64,000 nt of DNA, from assembly GCA_024138015.1 (NCBI GenBank), contig JAMXBB010000009.1:96721915-96785914 (forward strand), given 5' to 3'. The position numbers and the translations under genes are program-made. The notes under the pieces are model-generated. The model was not told the origin of the DNA. It made no database searches and saw only the letters and a list, made by a program, of their open reading frames with translations. Below, piece after piece: positions 1 to 11,490 of this stretch. The stretch is from Lumnitzera littorea (Eukaryota > Streptophyta > Magnoliopsida > Myrtales > Combretaceae). Positions within the stretch are counted from its first letter, which is position 1. Each line of letters opens with the position of its first letter.

Positions 1-1064
1 ATGAATGAGTTATGAAGTTTTAAAGTTACACAGTCTAGGACACGATCGTGTCCCCAGGCTATGTCCATCCAAAAAAATTTGCCAAGGTCAGAAAGTTACA
101 CGACCTGGGGACACGACCGTGTCCCAGGCTGTATCTAGTGATGAAAATAGAAACCTTATAATACATTATAAAAGGACATATTAGGGTTTCAAAAGACAGA
201 GAAAGACACTAGAGAAGAGAAGAGACTTGAGGAGAAGGAAAAGAAAAAGGCGAAAGCAACACCAACTTTAAGATTGGAGAGATTTTTCATCAATCAAAGA
301 GGTTTTCATGTTTTATTTCATGTTTTTGTTGGAACTCGTTTTTAGTTTCATTATAATAGCTTAGAATTTGTGTATTTAGGATTATGGAATCTAGGGTTTC
401 ATGTGACTATTGGATTGATTTATAATTTTCAATAAAGTTTCTATCTTTTCTTGATTTAATTATGTTATTTAATTGTTAATTGATATTTCTAGAGTATCAA
501 TTTATGATATTTTGCATGATGAATGAGAAATTACATGTGTAATTAGATCTTTACATAATTGGAGAGAATTACATATGTACTTAGAGATAAGATACATGTT
601 TCTTCCGGAAAGTTGATTGGTTGTGTGGGAATTCATTATACATTAATGCAATTCTAAGTTATATTACTAAGTGAAGAGATTCCGGTAAGTAATTTAGGAT
701 TATGGTTAATATGCTTGAGAAAGGTATTAACTTTAATTGTGAATCCCTCCGGTCAAGAATAATAGAAATTGAAGTGAATATATTTTAAGTGGTCACATGT
801 TAAACACTAGGGGAAATAATTCCTAAATACATTATTACCTTTTTGAAGTCATTCTTAGTTTTATTGCTTTCTAAATTGCTTAATCAAGTCTCATAATTAG
901 ATTAGTTTGTTAATTTTAGTATTTTTAATTAATTCAACTCATCACAATTTTCCGGTTAGATAATAGAGCTAAGGTTAATATTAGTACTCGAAGTCTCTGA
1001 GGGATTGACTCGAACTCACATCCGCTATATTAAAACTGATAGGTGCACTTGCCTGATATCGGCA
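1..1064 (+). repeat. Ty3/gypsy LTR, Tat/Athila-like, left end outside window
   Basis: This is probably an LTR read on the plus strand. A TATA-like TTATAAAAGG lies at 167-176, a purine-rich leader follows, and AATAAA at 431-436 can serve as a poly(A) signal. Two near-copies of a CACGAYCGTGTCC motif lie at about 41-56 and 111-127, the first containing the palindrome CACGATCGTG. The 3' part (about 990-1064) carries the phrase GGTGCACTTGCC that I associate with LTR ends of plant Tat/Athila gypsy elements. It ends in CA at 1064. No primer-binding site follows, so this is either a fragment or a solo LTR. Family assignment is by resemblance only. Confidence 0.5.
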
Positions 1065-1069
1065 TTCTT

Positions 1070-1400
1070 TTAAGTGACTTCCTAAATCGGTTCATTTGAA
1101 GACTCATCAAGAAGTTCTAAGGTTTGAGTCTTCTTAGATGGATCTTATTGAGGTTTAGTGGGTTGAGTAGATTGGGTTTCTAGAGGGTTGATGTTGTTAA
1201 TCTCTTATTCAGTAAGATTAATAAGGTCATTAAGATTACTTTGATTCATTGTTTTAGGACCTTGAGCTGCAATGTGGTTTGATCTTCTTAGTGACATGAG
1301 TTCTTGAGAAAGAAGGAGAAATGGGAAAATGAAGGGTATCAATAAATGAGAAAAAGAAGAAAGAAATCGGGTAGTCTTATACTCGAAAAAGAAAAACACC
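1070..1400 (-). pseudogene. SIRE copia region downstream of pol (start of a possible env-like ORF)
   Basis: A minus-strand frame with a Met at about 1297 reads SLRRSNHIAAQGPKTMNQSN and continues with internal stops to about 1110. It lies just beyond the RNase H end of the SIRE element, where SIRE/Maximus copia elements carry an extra ORF before the 3' LTR. I place it there by position and not by a recognised domain. The element is cut off at about 1070 by the gypsy LTR sequence to the left, so the SIRE 3' LTR is missing. Confidence 0.35.
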
Positions 1401-1619
1401 TATTAGATTTCGTAGTCTACGACTTGCATGTGTAGGCTAATTTATTGGACCCACTAAGAGATTTTTAGGACCCACTATTAGACTTTTCGCATGTGCTACA
1501 CATGTTTAGACTTTTAAAGGCTTAAAGAGAAATTAATTAAATATACTCAATTTGCATTTGTTCGAATTTTAGAGCTTAGGGGGAATTAATTAAATATTCT
1601 CTATGTTAATAAAAAGGAT

Positions 1620-2475
1620 TACAAATGCTTCTTCCATTATGGATAAATTCAAATATTATTTTATAAAATGGTTTTGTAAATATATCTACCAATTGGCATT
1701 TAGTTGGTATAAATTCAACACTTACATCATTATTTGCAACATGATCACAAAATAAAATGGCGTCTTATTTCTATATGTTTTGACCTTAAGTGATGAATTG
1801 AATTTTTTGTTAAATTTATTATACTAGTGTTATCGCACTTTAAGGGTACATTTTTATAATTCATTCCATAATCATTTAATTGTTATTTTAACCAAAGCAT
1901 CTAAGCACAACAGTTCCTAATAAAAACATATTTTGCTTCTACAGTTGAAAGGGCAATAGAGTTTTGTTTCCTGAATGACTAAGAAACTAGCTTATTCCTT
2001 AAGAATTGGCAAGTACCTAAAGTACTTTTCCTATTTTCTTTGCAACCTGCATAATCAGCATTTAAATATCCTATGAGATCAAAATTTTGACTCTTAGGAT
2101 ATCAAATTCCTAATTTTATAGTGCTTTTTATATATTTAAAGATTTTTTTAACTATAATCAGGTGTGTTTCTATTGGTAAACTCTAAAATTAAGCACAAAC
2201 ACAACTATTGAACAAAATATCATTACAAGAAGCCATTAAATAAAGTAAATATCCAATTAAGCTCCAATATAATTTTTCATTTACCTTTTTACCAATACCT
2301 ATGATATCAAGCTTTATTGAGATACTTATAGGAACTAAAGAAACCTTAGTATTTTCAAAACCAAACTTCTTCAAAATTTGCCTAGTGTACTTTTCTTGAT
2401 GAATAAATATTCCATTCTTTGTTTGTTTGATTTGTAATCCTAAGAAGAAGTTTGATTCTCCCATGAGTGTCATCT
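1620..2475 (-). pseudogene. SIRE Ty1/copia: RT C-terminus and RNase H
   Basis: Minus strand. The frame at 2189-2473 begins with GESNFFLGLQIKQTKNGIF and runs to LIGYLLYLMASCNDILF, the C-terminal part of copia reverse transcriptase next to RNase H. Further downstream, about 1660-1790 encodes the end of copia RNase H, reading HIEIRRHFI and then VEFIPTKCQLVDIFTKPF. This is the typical SIRE wording. Several frameshifts and stops separate the blocks, so no enzyme can be made. It continues the polyprotein encoded to the right. Confidence 0.85.
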
Positions 2476-3060
2476 CAAATTCAACTTACATTAATTTAGA
2501 AAACTCTTGACAATATTTTTCATTAATTGTACCAAAAACAACGTCATCAACATAAATTTGTACAATTAACATATCTTCTCCATAATGTTTCATAAATAAT
2601 GTAGTATCAATTTTTCCTCTTTGAAAACCATTTTCAATTAAAAATTTTCTTAATCTCTCGTACCAAGCATGAGATGCTTACTTAAGACCATATAAGGCCT
2701 TTTTAAACTTATATACACGATCTGATTTAAATGGATCTTCAAACTCAGGGGGGGCTCAACATATATTTATTCTTTTATGAAATCATTAAAAAAAGCACCA
2801 TTGACATTTGTTTGATACAATTTAAAAATTTTCAAACAAGCAATTATAAGTAGTAATCTTATGGCTTCTAATCTAACCACAAGAGTATATGTTTCATCAT
2901 AGTCTATTTCTTCTTGTCGAGAATATCCTTTAGCAACTAAACCAACTTTATGTCTTACTATTTTTCCTTGTTCATCCAACTTAATCTTGAAAACCCATTT
3001 AGTACCTATGACTGATTTATCTTTAGGTCTTGGAACTAGGTTCTATGCTTGATTTCTTTG
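2476..3060 (-). pseudogene. SIRE Ty1/copia reverse transcriptase core
   Basis: Minus strand. The N-terminal part at 2767-2979 contains GKIVRHKVGLVAKGYSRQE and YDETYTLVVRLEAIRLLL, the start of RVT_2 (copia reverse transcriptase). The catalytic box reads IYVDD at about 2540-2556, so the YVDD aspartates are preserved although the frame is broken around it. The middle (2640-2760) holds several frameshifts, including a run of seven G on the plus strand near 2748. In an active copia element this enzyme copies the genomic RNA inside the virus-like particle; here it is dead. Confidence 0.88.
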
Positions 3061-3063
3061 AAA

Positions 3064-3620
3064 TTAACCAAGTTTCTCTTGCATAGCTGAGATCCAATTA
3101 TTGTCATTTAAAGCCTCATAAACTAAATTAGGTTCAATTTTAGATATTAAAGAAAAATGATTTTCAAAATTTTGTAAACTCAATCTTGTTCTTATCCCAG
3201 ATTTAACTTTACCAATTGCAAGTTGACGAGAATGGTCTGCTTTAAATCTAAGTGTTGATGGTGGTGTATGAAAGTGTTTAGAACCTTTTGACATACCATT
3301 TGAACGCGTTTCAAAAAACTTATTGTTAGTCTTTGAAGAACCTTTTGATCTTGGTTCTATTTTAGATGCGTCAAGCATTCTTAAAGTTTTTGAAGTTCCT
3401 TCTGATGGAGATTCTGACTTACCTTCTAAATCATGTTGTGTAGAACTCCTTTTATTTGTAGCAATTAGAAGTTCACCATTTGATTCTTCACTGCCTGTTT
3501 CCTCAATAAACTTGACATTTGTTGATTCTTCTACCACTTTTGTTGCTTTATTGTATACTCAATATGCCTTTGAGTTCAAAGAGTTGCCTAGAAAGATAAC
3601 TTAGTCAGCTTTCTCTTCAA
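3064..3620 (-). pseudogene. SIRE Ty1/copia linker between integrase and reverse transcriptase
   Basis: A 157-codon open minus-strand frame (3064-3537) is rich in Ser, Lys, Glu and Thr, with repeated short phrases such as SKGSSKTNNK and SKGSKHFHTP. It ends in the frame that leads into RT (ISAMQEKLG, matching the family motif before RT). This is the low-complexity, weakly conserved linker that SIRE polyproteins carry after integrase. It shows no catalytic motif of its own. Confidence 0.75.
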
Positions 3621-4740
3621 ACTTTCCCAATACTTTTCCTTTTCTCTTTACTAAGCACTTACAACCAAATATGTGAAAATATGAAATAATATGTTTTCTT
3701 CCTTTATAAATCACAATTTTATTTATCAGAGGTCTAACATATACTCGATTTATAATGTAACAAGTTATTGATGCTGCTTTAACCTAAAAATGATCATCTA
3801 TCCCACTTTTATTAAGTAGTGTTCTTATCATTTCTTGGATAATCCTGTTTTTACGTTCTACTACACCATTTTGTTGTAGAGTGTAAGGTGTAAAAAAGTT
3901 TTAAGTGATCCCTTTTCTTTATAAAAGGAAATAAAATAAGAGTTTTCAAATTCCTTTCCATTATCAGTTTGTAAACTAATGATGGAGAGGTCTTTTTCAA
4001 TTTGAACTCTTTTAGAAAATATTTCAAAATTTTTAAAAGCATCACTTTTATAATGCAGGAACAAAATTCAAGTAAATCTTGAGAAGTCATCTACTATAAT
4101 AAGTCTATACTTATTTCTTCTAAGACTTAGAGTTTGAGTTGAACCAAACAAATCTAGATGCAACAACTCTAAAGGTCTTTGGGTGGATATAATTTTCTTG
4201 CTTGTACGTGACGAAGAACCCATCTTATTCTTTAGACAAGCAGCACAATGAATATTATCATGAGTATGTACCTTTGGAAAACCTTCAATTAAATTCTTTT
4301 TGGATAATTTCTCGAGTTGAGGAAAATTTACATGTTCTAACCTTTTGTGCTAAAGCATAGCATTATCATTCACAAAGATATAGCAACTTTCAGATGATGA
4401 TACTTCAGGTGGTTTAATTAAGTAGATATTTTTCTTTCTGAAACCTTTAAACAACTTTAATCCATTTTTATCAAATCTAATACATTTGTTATGTTCAAAG
4501 GTTATTTTATACCCTTTGTCATACAATTGACTTATACTTAATAGATTATGTTTTAGTCCTTTAACTAATGATGCATTTTCTATTATGTGTGGTGCTAAAC
4601 CAATTTTACCTATTTCAATTACTTTACTTTTACCATTGTCTCCAAATTTCATATACCCATCTTCTTTCCATTCCAAGCTTGTTAACAATGAAGCATCACC
4701 TATCATGTGTCTTAAACATCTACTGTTAAGATATCATATT
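3621..4740 (-). pseudogene. SIRE Ty1/copia integrase with GAG-pre-integrase domain
   Basis: Minus strand. The block at 4350-4706 (HMIGDASLLTSLEWKEDGYM, then GLKHNLLSISQLYDKGYKI) is the GAG-pre-integrase region that follows the protease active site in SIRE elements. The catalytic core (about 3850-4260) has TDNGKEFEN, the second catalytic Asp of the DDE triad, at about 3950-3980, split between two overlapping frames. Frameshifts and stops occur throughout. The segment upstream of HMIGD reads YLNSRCLRHM where the family has a DSG-type protease motif, so Asp and Gly of that site are changed. Confidence 0.88.
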
Positions 4741-4744
4741 CCTT

Positions 4745-5052
4745 TCAACTTAGCTTCGTGTTCCTGCACATATCACAACACAATCAAGTCTGCTTATGAA
4801 CCCAGTAAAGCTTGGGTTTATGAAAATTCATGCTCAACTTTTGATGGATTGTCGACCTTCGAACCTATCACTCATGCTCGCCTCTAATGCCTCTAATCTC
4901 TTTCTAGGAGGATTCTCTCTTGTCATCTTGCCAAGGACAAGCTTCAGTACATGGAAGAGTTGTGGAAGAACTCTCTCAAGTCATAGCTTAGGTGCATTCT
5001 ACTCTAATCAAACTCTTGCCCAATCATTGACTTGTCAAGTATCGAGGCTAAC
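4745..5052 (-). pseudogene. Probable SIRE gag/protease coding remnant
   Basis: On the minus strand a frame in phase with the downstream pre-integrase region can be followed from about 4850 to 4745. It contains DNPSKVEHEFS, TQALLGS and YVQEHEAKLKGI, separated by stop codons that fit TGG-to-TGA/TAG changes. A different minus frame at 4850-4940 is open and reads KRLEALEASMSDRFEG, which is gag-like but not identified. I read the whole as SIRE coding sequence between the gag zinc knuckle and protease, but a foreign gag piece is possible. Confidence 0.4.
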
Positions 5053-5706
5053 ATGTTGAGTGTCGAGTCTAAATAGAGCAAAATGCCTCATTCAATTGCC
5101 ATAGCAGCCCCAAGACTACCTCATCAATAGTAATCCTATCATCAGCTCAGCTCGATCATAGTGCCCCAAGATCTTAAAATAAAAACCCATCGATAGGCTG
5201 TTACCCATCTCCTACTTTTTTGACACTTGCACTATATTCCTTTTTGCTCTTTATCTTATTTATCCTTTTTGAATATATTAGGAATCTCTTTCTTACATTA
5301 TCCTTTACATAATTTTCCTTTATTATAATGTTGCTCTAAAGGACTTACTATAAATAGTTTTTTTTACTGTAATCATAATCATCTTACATACCCTACAGTT
5401 AATGAATACCCTTGTTCTTGCAAGATACCCCTCTCCGAGTACGTTCCTTTTACACTCTTATCTAATCTTACCGAGTAGCTCAAGATTAAGGTCAAGTAGA
5501 CCTTAGTTTTAGCTTGTACGTTATATCAAGTGAAATACTAAGTCGTGTTGTGTTTATTGGTATGTCATATCTTACGAGCAGCTTCACAGAAGCTATTATT
5601 TTGCTTACCTATTCATTCCCTCTTTCTTCGATATCTTAAAGGATCCACTTGGTTACTAGCTCTTACAATAAGCCCTTGTGATTAACTCAGCTCCTAAGCA
5701 CATTAA
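5053..5706 (+). mobile_element. Solo LTR of gypsy family L1, plus orientation
   Basis: This stretch is the reverse complement of the LTRs of elements A and C in this window. Shared landmarks in order are an ATTAGGAATC-like block, TTTTCCTTTATTATAATGTTG, the promoter block GGACTTACTATAAATAG at about 5339-5355, the ATATCAAGTGAAATACTAAG block, TTCTTCGATATCTTAAAGGA, and the end CTCAGCTCCTAAGCACATTA. The last bases match the L1 3' end, with TA in place of CA. No internal gypsy sequence or primer-binding site is attached. It splits the SIRE gag/protease region. The left boundary is approximate and I could not find a clear target duplication. Confidence 0.65.
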
Positions 5707-5719
5707 CCTTTGAATTGTA

Positions 5720-7528
5720 CCTTAAATATTAGTGAGCTTAGAGTTTTTGAAAAAACAATATTTCTCTATGTCCTAGTCTATTATAGAAGAAACAAGAATA
5801 AGGTTTTTATTGATTATACCTATCGCATACCACTTTCCTTTAATTCGGGTATTCCCTAGCATACCTTTTGTACAACCTTCTGTTGTACCTTCTAAAAGGA
5901 TACTTTTTATTGTTTTGAGAATGCTGTTTGTTGTACTTTCTGACATATTCCGCTGCTTTATCTTTATCCTTTTCCTCGACTATTTCTTGATTTTTAATTT
6001 TAAAATTGATAAATACTATCTCTCTCTCTTTGCTTTAGATGTTTCTTCAAATTTGAAACCAAGTCTATATTTTGAATTATCTATTCTTTGACTAAAGATT
6101 AGCATATGTAACTTCTTATCATTTTTATCAAACTTTTGAAAAGTGTTTTTGATTGACTTAGATAAATCTTCCACATGATTTTTCAAATTTTTTATTTCTT
6201 CTTTTAAGATAAGATTTTCATTGACTAAAGCTTCTCGAGCGACATGCAATCCCTCAAAATCATTTTTTAAGAAATGATTTTTATCTACCAACAATTAATT
6301 CGTTCGATTAAGAAATTGTTTTTTCATCTTTTAATGTCTTTACTTTTGATTCAAGCTTAGAAATCTTGTCATTTTCCTTAAAAAGAGCTTTAAGTAATTC
6401 ATTGATTTCAACACATGTATCATTAGGTACTTCTATGTTAGAATCAAAATTAGTTTCAGAATATACCCTAGATAGCGCCATAAGATATAGATTTGCTTCT
6501 TTACATTCTTCTGAACTCTCTGACTCAATCTTTGAATCTTCCAAATCAATCCATATAGCCAGTAGAGATTTTTATTTCTTCTTGTAATTCTCTATCTTCT
6601 TGATTAACATAGAACATTCATACTTGATATGCCTTAGCTTTTTCCATTCGTTGCATATAATCTCCCTTTTGGACTTTTTCTCCTCCTTTTCCTTGATAGC
6701 CTTACCTACATCATTAGACTGACTTTTATTAGAAGAGAATCTTTTAGTAAAGGTTTTCTTACCTTTCTTCTTTAGCCATTTGCTGACTTTCCGAGCTAAA
6801 AGTGTTACATTCTTATCTTCTTCTTCAGATGAATCTTTACCTTTAGAATCAATGTCAGTTTCTTTAGCCTTGAATGCTACAACCTTTTTCGTATCCTCTA
6901 AAGTACTCTTTGATTTAAAAAAATTAGTTTCATATGCCATAAGTTTGTTACATAATTGGCTTAGTGTTAGTCTTTTTAGATCATAGGCCTCTTCTATGGC
7001 AGTTTTCTTTGCATTCCAAACTTTGGGCAGAATTCTCAGAATCTTGCATACCACATCAACATTACTAATTGTTTTGTCAAGAAAAGATAATTCATTAGTT
7101 ATAGTAGTGAATCTACTAAAGGAATCCTTAATTTCTTCTCCAAGAAGATTTCAAAGGTTTCATATTGTTGAACCAGTGAGTTCATTCTTGTGTCCTTGAT
7201 TGTCTCAATGCCTTCATAAGTTTGCACTAAGGTGTCCCAAATATCTTTAGCTATAGCATAGGAAGCAATTAGATAAAATTCTAGACATGCAATAGTACTC
7301 AAAAGTAAATTCTTAGCTTTTGAATTATGTTCAACTTTGGTGATATCCTCATTTGATGTGATAATAGTTGGGACTTTGAGATCTCCTGATGAAATGATTT
7401 GCTAAGCCTGATAGTCAAATGTCTTCACATAAGTCTCCATCATGAATTTCTAGTAAGGAAAGGCAGTTCCATAAAAAAAATTGGAGTCTTGTTAGGGTGA
7501 ACTATCAAAGTACCACTTGATTTATCCA
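5720..7528 (-). pseudogene. SIRE Ty1/copia gag
   Basis: Minus strand, from Met at 7528 (MDKSSGTLIVHPN) to about 5720. The recognisable order is a gag capsid region at 7099-7302 (IASYAIAKDIWDTLVQTYEG, matching the copia UBN2-type gag domain), then VCKILRILPKVWNAKKTAI. A basic stretch precedes the zinc knuckle at about 6600-6640, which reads CNEWKKLRHIKYEC, so the second Cys of the CCHC knuckle is replaced by Trp. Then come acidic and coiled-coil-like parts (6308-6544 and 6016-6294). Frameshifts separate all blocks. Gag would form the particle core; this copy is dead. Confidence 0.82.
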
Positions 7529-7556
7529 TGATCTTAAACTCTTTATGATATGACAG

Positions 7557-7573
7557 CATGGCTCTAATATCAA
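7557..7573 (-). other. SIRE primer-binding site (tRNA-iMet type)
   Basis: On the minus strand, two bases after the LTR end, the sequence TTGATATTAGAGCCATG resembles the TGGTATCAGAGC primer site used by plant LTR elements primed with initiator tRNA-Met. It fixes the inner end of the SIRE 5' LTR and its orientation. Confidence 0.75.
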
Positions 7574-7574
7574 T

Positions 7575-8985
7575 TGTTGGTCCCGTATAAGATATCAAGA
7601 GGGGGGGAGGGGGTGTGAATTGATATTTTTAAAAAATTTTAGGAACTTTTTCGATGTAAATTGAAATTACTTCTCTTAATAACTTAATTTGGTGAATAGT
7701 GGTATTTTAATAGCTCAACACACATATTAAAAAAGAAAAAGAAAAAGAAAACAAAAGCTTAAAAACAGAAGAGATAGGGAGGAGAAAATCAAGCTTAAGA
7801 TTTAAAGAGCTTTCGCCTTATGCCTACTACCATCTTCTAGCTCCACTATTGGGGACCTGGTCTTCCTTATTGGTGCCATTCCACTCTATCTATTATTTCA
7901 AAATCAAATCAAGAGAAGTTTACAAGTTTTTGCCACATGTGACCTTTACAACTCTCTACTCTGCCTATCTAGCCTCGTTATAGTCTAAGCTAATTATGGA
8001 TCTACAGAGTATAAATCAAACTTCTTTCACAATACTCCAACAATAAATAACGTTTACAAAATAGATGTGAGAAGAATAGTAATATTCTCAAATAATTTGG
8101 CACGAAAACAAAAATGAAGATTGTCGAATATATAGCTTCAATTCAACTCTTCGAATTAGTCTCTGAGAAGTGTTATGTGGCTTTCAAAAAGTAAGCAATG
8201 ATCATGATGCGAGTGTAATATCTTTCTCTTCTCAGATCTATTGAATTTTTTAATTACCTCCTCTTTTATACTTAAAGTCTTTAACGACTTGGTTCTTGAT
8301 GGCGTTAATTGACTTATGTTTATCCAATCTCCAATGTTCAAAGATATTGCCTAGATATTTTGAGAAGATTTTGGAATTAAGAACTTGATTATGATGTTAT
8401 CTCGGTTACACACAACGGATATACTTTGATCAACAATTCCAGATAAACTTGAGACTTAAATTTTATATCTATGATTTTTTGAAATTAGCTTAATCCTTAT
8501 CTAATATTAGATATTTTCTTATAACTCCAAAATTAATTCCCTTGAAATATTTCCTTGGATCTAAATACTAACTTTAGTGAAGTGGGATTAAGTATTTTTC
8601 TCTAATACACCCAACCTAGTAGAGTTAAGCCTTGTTTACTTTGAACATGATGTTTTGTTATTCTTCTAGTTGTAATTCTTCTAATTCAACCTTTTGGATA
8701 AGCTTATAAAGGTGTCTCAGTTTATTTATCTTCAAAGTCTTTAAAGATCTTTTTGAAGTACCATACTGACTCCTCTTATATGAGCTTCTAAACAACTTTT
8801 TGAATACTTTTCAAACTTGTTTCTTTTTCAAAAAAATTCAAACCTTTTGAATAAGTCTTTGAATGACACTTAATTTACAATTTAAACATTCCAAAGAACT
8901 GTCTAAATACCTGTACACTTATAAGTACATTAGTATTCCTTTCCTTTTTGTTATTATCAAAATTCATGAGAAAAGTGTGTCTTCA
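7575..8985 (-). repeat. SIRE Ty1/copia 5' LTR
   Basis: About 1.4 kb, ending on the minus strand in GGGACCAACA just before the primer-binding site. It aligns over its length with the solo LTR at 28470-29894: shared blocks include GTATAAGATATCAAGAGGGG at the left, the CTTCTAGCTC block, the CACCCAACCTAGT block and the TTGTTATTATCAAAAT start motif at the right, typical of SIRE LTR 5' ends. The right edge is blurred, so 8985 is approximate. A G-run at about 7601-7615 lies within the LTR end. Confidence 0.75.
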
Positions 8986-8989
8986 AGGT

Positions 8990-9760
8990 TATTAGTACAT
9001 TGAAACCTTCAACACTTTGTGCAAGTGTCAAATGAAACTCAATCCCTAAAAGTGTCTCAAGCTAGATCTTTGGTTATTAAGGCCAGCTCGGATAAGATAA
9101 AAGTCATTCGGGACATAAAGGCCCCTAGAAAATCAAGGATGCCTAACGGCTTATTGGTAGGGCTACTACGTTTGACTGCTTTGTATCCAGGAGTGTTGAC
9201 AAATGTTTTAAGTTCTTTAAGCTACTGAAGAACCCATCAGAGTTTAGTTAGACCAAAGAGTGCCAGACTACATTTGACAAGCTCAAGTGGTTTCTAAAAA
9301 GCCTACGTATACTCTATAAACCAATCCCCGGTGAAGAGCTCTACTTCTATCTAGCTGTGAATGACTATGTATTGTCCTTTATGCTCATTCAAGGAGACGG
9401 ATGTGAGCACAAACTAGTTTACTATGTTAGCCACATGTTGTAAGGATTGAAGACCAGGTACACATGAATGGATAAGTTTTCCTTAGTCTTAGTGATTACT
9501 GTCTGGAAATTGAGGCCGTATTTCTAAGCACACCCAATCCTCGTCCTCATCAACTTACTACTATGGATAATTTTATAGAAGCTAAACACCTTAGGTCATA
9601 TGATCAAATACTCCTTAAAGCTTTGTGCCCATGGTGCTAAATTTCACTTGAGGTAAGCTATCAAGGTACAAGTCCTCACAGACTTTGTTGTCAAGTGCGT
9701 TGGAGAGGAGGAAACACCAATATAAATTGGCATACCGATGATGACACTCTACATTGATAG
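8990..9760 (+). pseudogene. Tat/Retand-type gypsy pol: RT connection and RNase H
   Basis: Plus strand. The frame at 9019-9228 reads KVIRDIKAPRKSRMPNGLLV, the connection after reverse transcriptase. Next comes FDKLKWFLKSLRILYKPIPG, then EELYFYLAVNDYVLSFMLIQ, KLVYYVSHML, KLRPYF and VLTDFVVKC, in the order of the RNase H of Tat-lineage gypsy elements. Many stops interrupt it. The 5' half of the element (gag, protease, RT) is not present to the left, where the SIRE 5' LTR begins, so the SIRE insertion or a deletion removed it. Confidence 0.8.
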
Positions 9761-10250
9761 ATCCTTCGCTCAAGGTTAGGGGTGGGGGGGAGAGGGGGGT
9801 AAAGGTTTAAGGTTGGGGTGGATGGTGGCGAGTGGTGTAGCTGTAGTCTTATAAGGACCTAGTGTCACCAAGGTCTTTTACGTACTAAAGTTTAGATTCT
9901 CAGCTAGTACTAATGAGGCTAAATACGAGGCACTTATCACCGACCTTAAGATCACAAGGGATGTTGGGGTCGAGAAATTGAACATTTACCTGGACTTCAT
10001 GCTTGTGGTGCAGTAATTCAAAGGGGAACATGAAACGAAAGGGGATACCATGACAAGGTACTTCTAGATAGTGTAAGATCTCACCTTTAGGCTCAACTCA
10101 TGGAACCAAAATTCTAAGGCCAAAAAATTCAGAGGAAAATAAGCTGTTCAAGCTTAATTCCACGACTGCTCCACCACCCTACAAAAGTGAGAAACAAATT
10201 CTACTACAGTACGTCCTTGAGTGCACCGTTGACAAGTAAACACATGAGGT
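9740..10250 (+). pseudogene. Tat/Retand-type gypsy additional RNase H (aRH)
   Basis: Plus strand. The segment after VLTDFVVKC reads LYIDRSFAQG, in the place of the family's DGSS motif. A G-rich tract (9780-9838) follows in place of a Gly-rich turn. Then come FSASTNEAKYEALITDLKIT and VEKLNIYLDFMLVVQ, the central helix and third catalytic region of the archaeal-type RNase H that marks Tat/Retand elements. Stops and frameshifts are frequent. The Asp of the DS motif is kept (YLDFML) but the following Ser is Phe. Confidence 0.75.
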
Positions 10251-10259
10251 CCTTAAGAT

Positions 10260-11490
10260 CCAACCCTTGGCCATCGAGCCCTCTTGGATGGACTTAATAC
10301 TTAAGTATCTCAAGATTAAGGCATTGCCCGACAATAGGAGAGAAGCTAAGAGGTTCGCTTACAGTGTAACCAATTACATGATCATTGACAATGTTTTCTA
10401 TCGACTTAGACAAAATGTCTTACTCTACCCTCGAGGAATTGCATGTAAGATTTTTAGCAACCATATCCATGCCCTAGCCATATATATTCAATCTCTCTAC
10501 CTCGAGTACTACTGACCAACAATGAAAAAGGATGCGAAGACCATGGTGCAGCAATGCCATAAGTGTCAAAAGTAAGCACCCATTAGTCATACCCTGAACA
10601 TTGAGCTCCACTAGTGATGAATTCGTAGCTATTCATCTAATGGGGACCTAACATCCTTAGACCATTCCCTAAGGCATTCAAAGAATGCCAGTTTATCTTA
10701 GTGGCTATGGATTACTTCACAAAATGGATCGAAGGTTGGGCAGTTATAAGCATAATCACCAGAGTAATCGAAGGGTTTGTTCTCATTAATGTCTTCATCA
10801 GGTTTGGAGTGCCTTATGCCTTGATCACCAACAACTACAAACAATTCGAAAACACTTGGTTTAGAGAGTTTTATGACAAGCATCGCATCAAGCTCTACTA
10901 CACCTTAATAGCCAACCCTTAGACCAATGGCCAAGTTAAAGCTATCAACAAGATAGTCTTCGGTAGCTTCAAGAAGAGAGTGGAGTGAGCAGAGGGTTGA
11001 TGGGATGATGAGCTCCCTACCATGTTCTATAGCTACTTGAATCACCATCAAGTAAACTTCATTCAGTCTTGCTTGTGGTTTAAAGGCTGTGTAACCCACT
11101 AAATTGGAGTTCCCAATAAGCAGGGTTTAGAACTTAGACATTGAAAATAACCAAGTCACCTTGCAAGCAAGTTTCGACACCATTGATGAGGTACGAGATG
11201 TCACCCAATCTCGAGTAGCCACCTACCAACAACAAGTTGCAAAGTACTATAACAAGAAAGTTAAACACAAGGTTTTTCAACTGGGAGACCTGGTTTGCTA
11301 AAGACTTAAGGCCACAGGGTTGTGAGTAGGATAGGGTACATTGGCACTAAACTAAGAGGACCCTGTTTAGGTCAAAGAGGATGTAGGCAATTGAGTTGGT
11401 GAAATATAAATAACAGGTTCTTACATCTATGAGATTGAGAGGAGATTAGGTGTTCCTTATTGAATTCACATTATATTATGCAGTATTAGT
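10260..11490 (+). pseudogene. Tat/Retand-type gypsy integrase
   Basis: Plus strand. Core frame 10701-10922 reads AMDYFTKWIEGWAV (first catalytic Asp kept), then FGVPYALITNNYKQF, where the second catalytic Asp is Asn. After a stop comes TNGQVKAIN, where the expected Glu is Lys. The zinc-binding region upstream (about 10530-10600) is broken. The C-terminal segment at about 11270-11450 retains the KHKVFQLGDLV-like turn and a GSYIYEIERRLGVPY block ahead of the LTR. Two of three catalytic residues are lost, so integrase would be inactive even without the stops. Confidence 0.82.

Noticed and set aside
3323..3604. 93-codon plus-strand ORF
   Set aside because: It is the antisense shadow of the SIRE linker frame on the minus strand, which has family resemblance; the plus frame has none.
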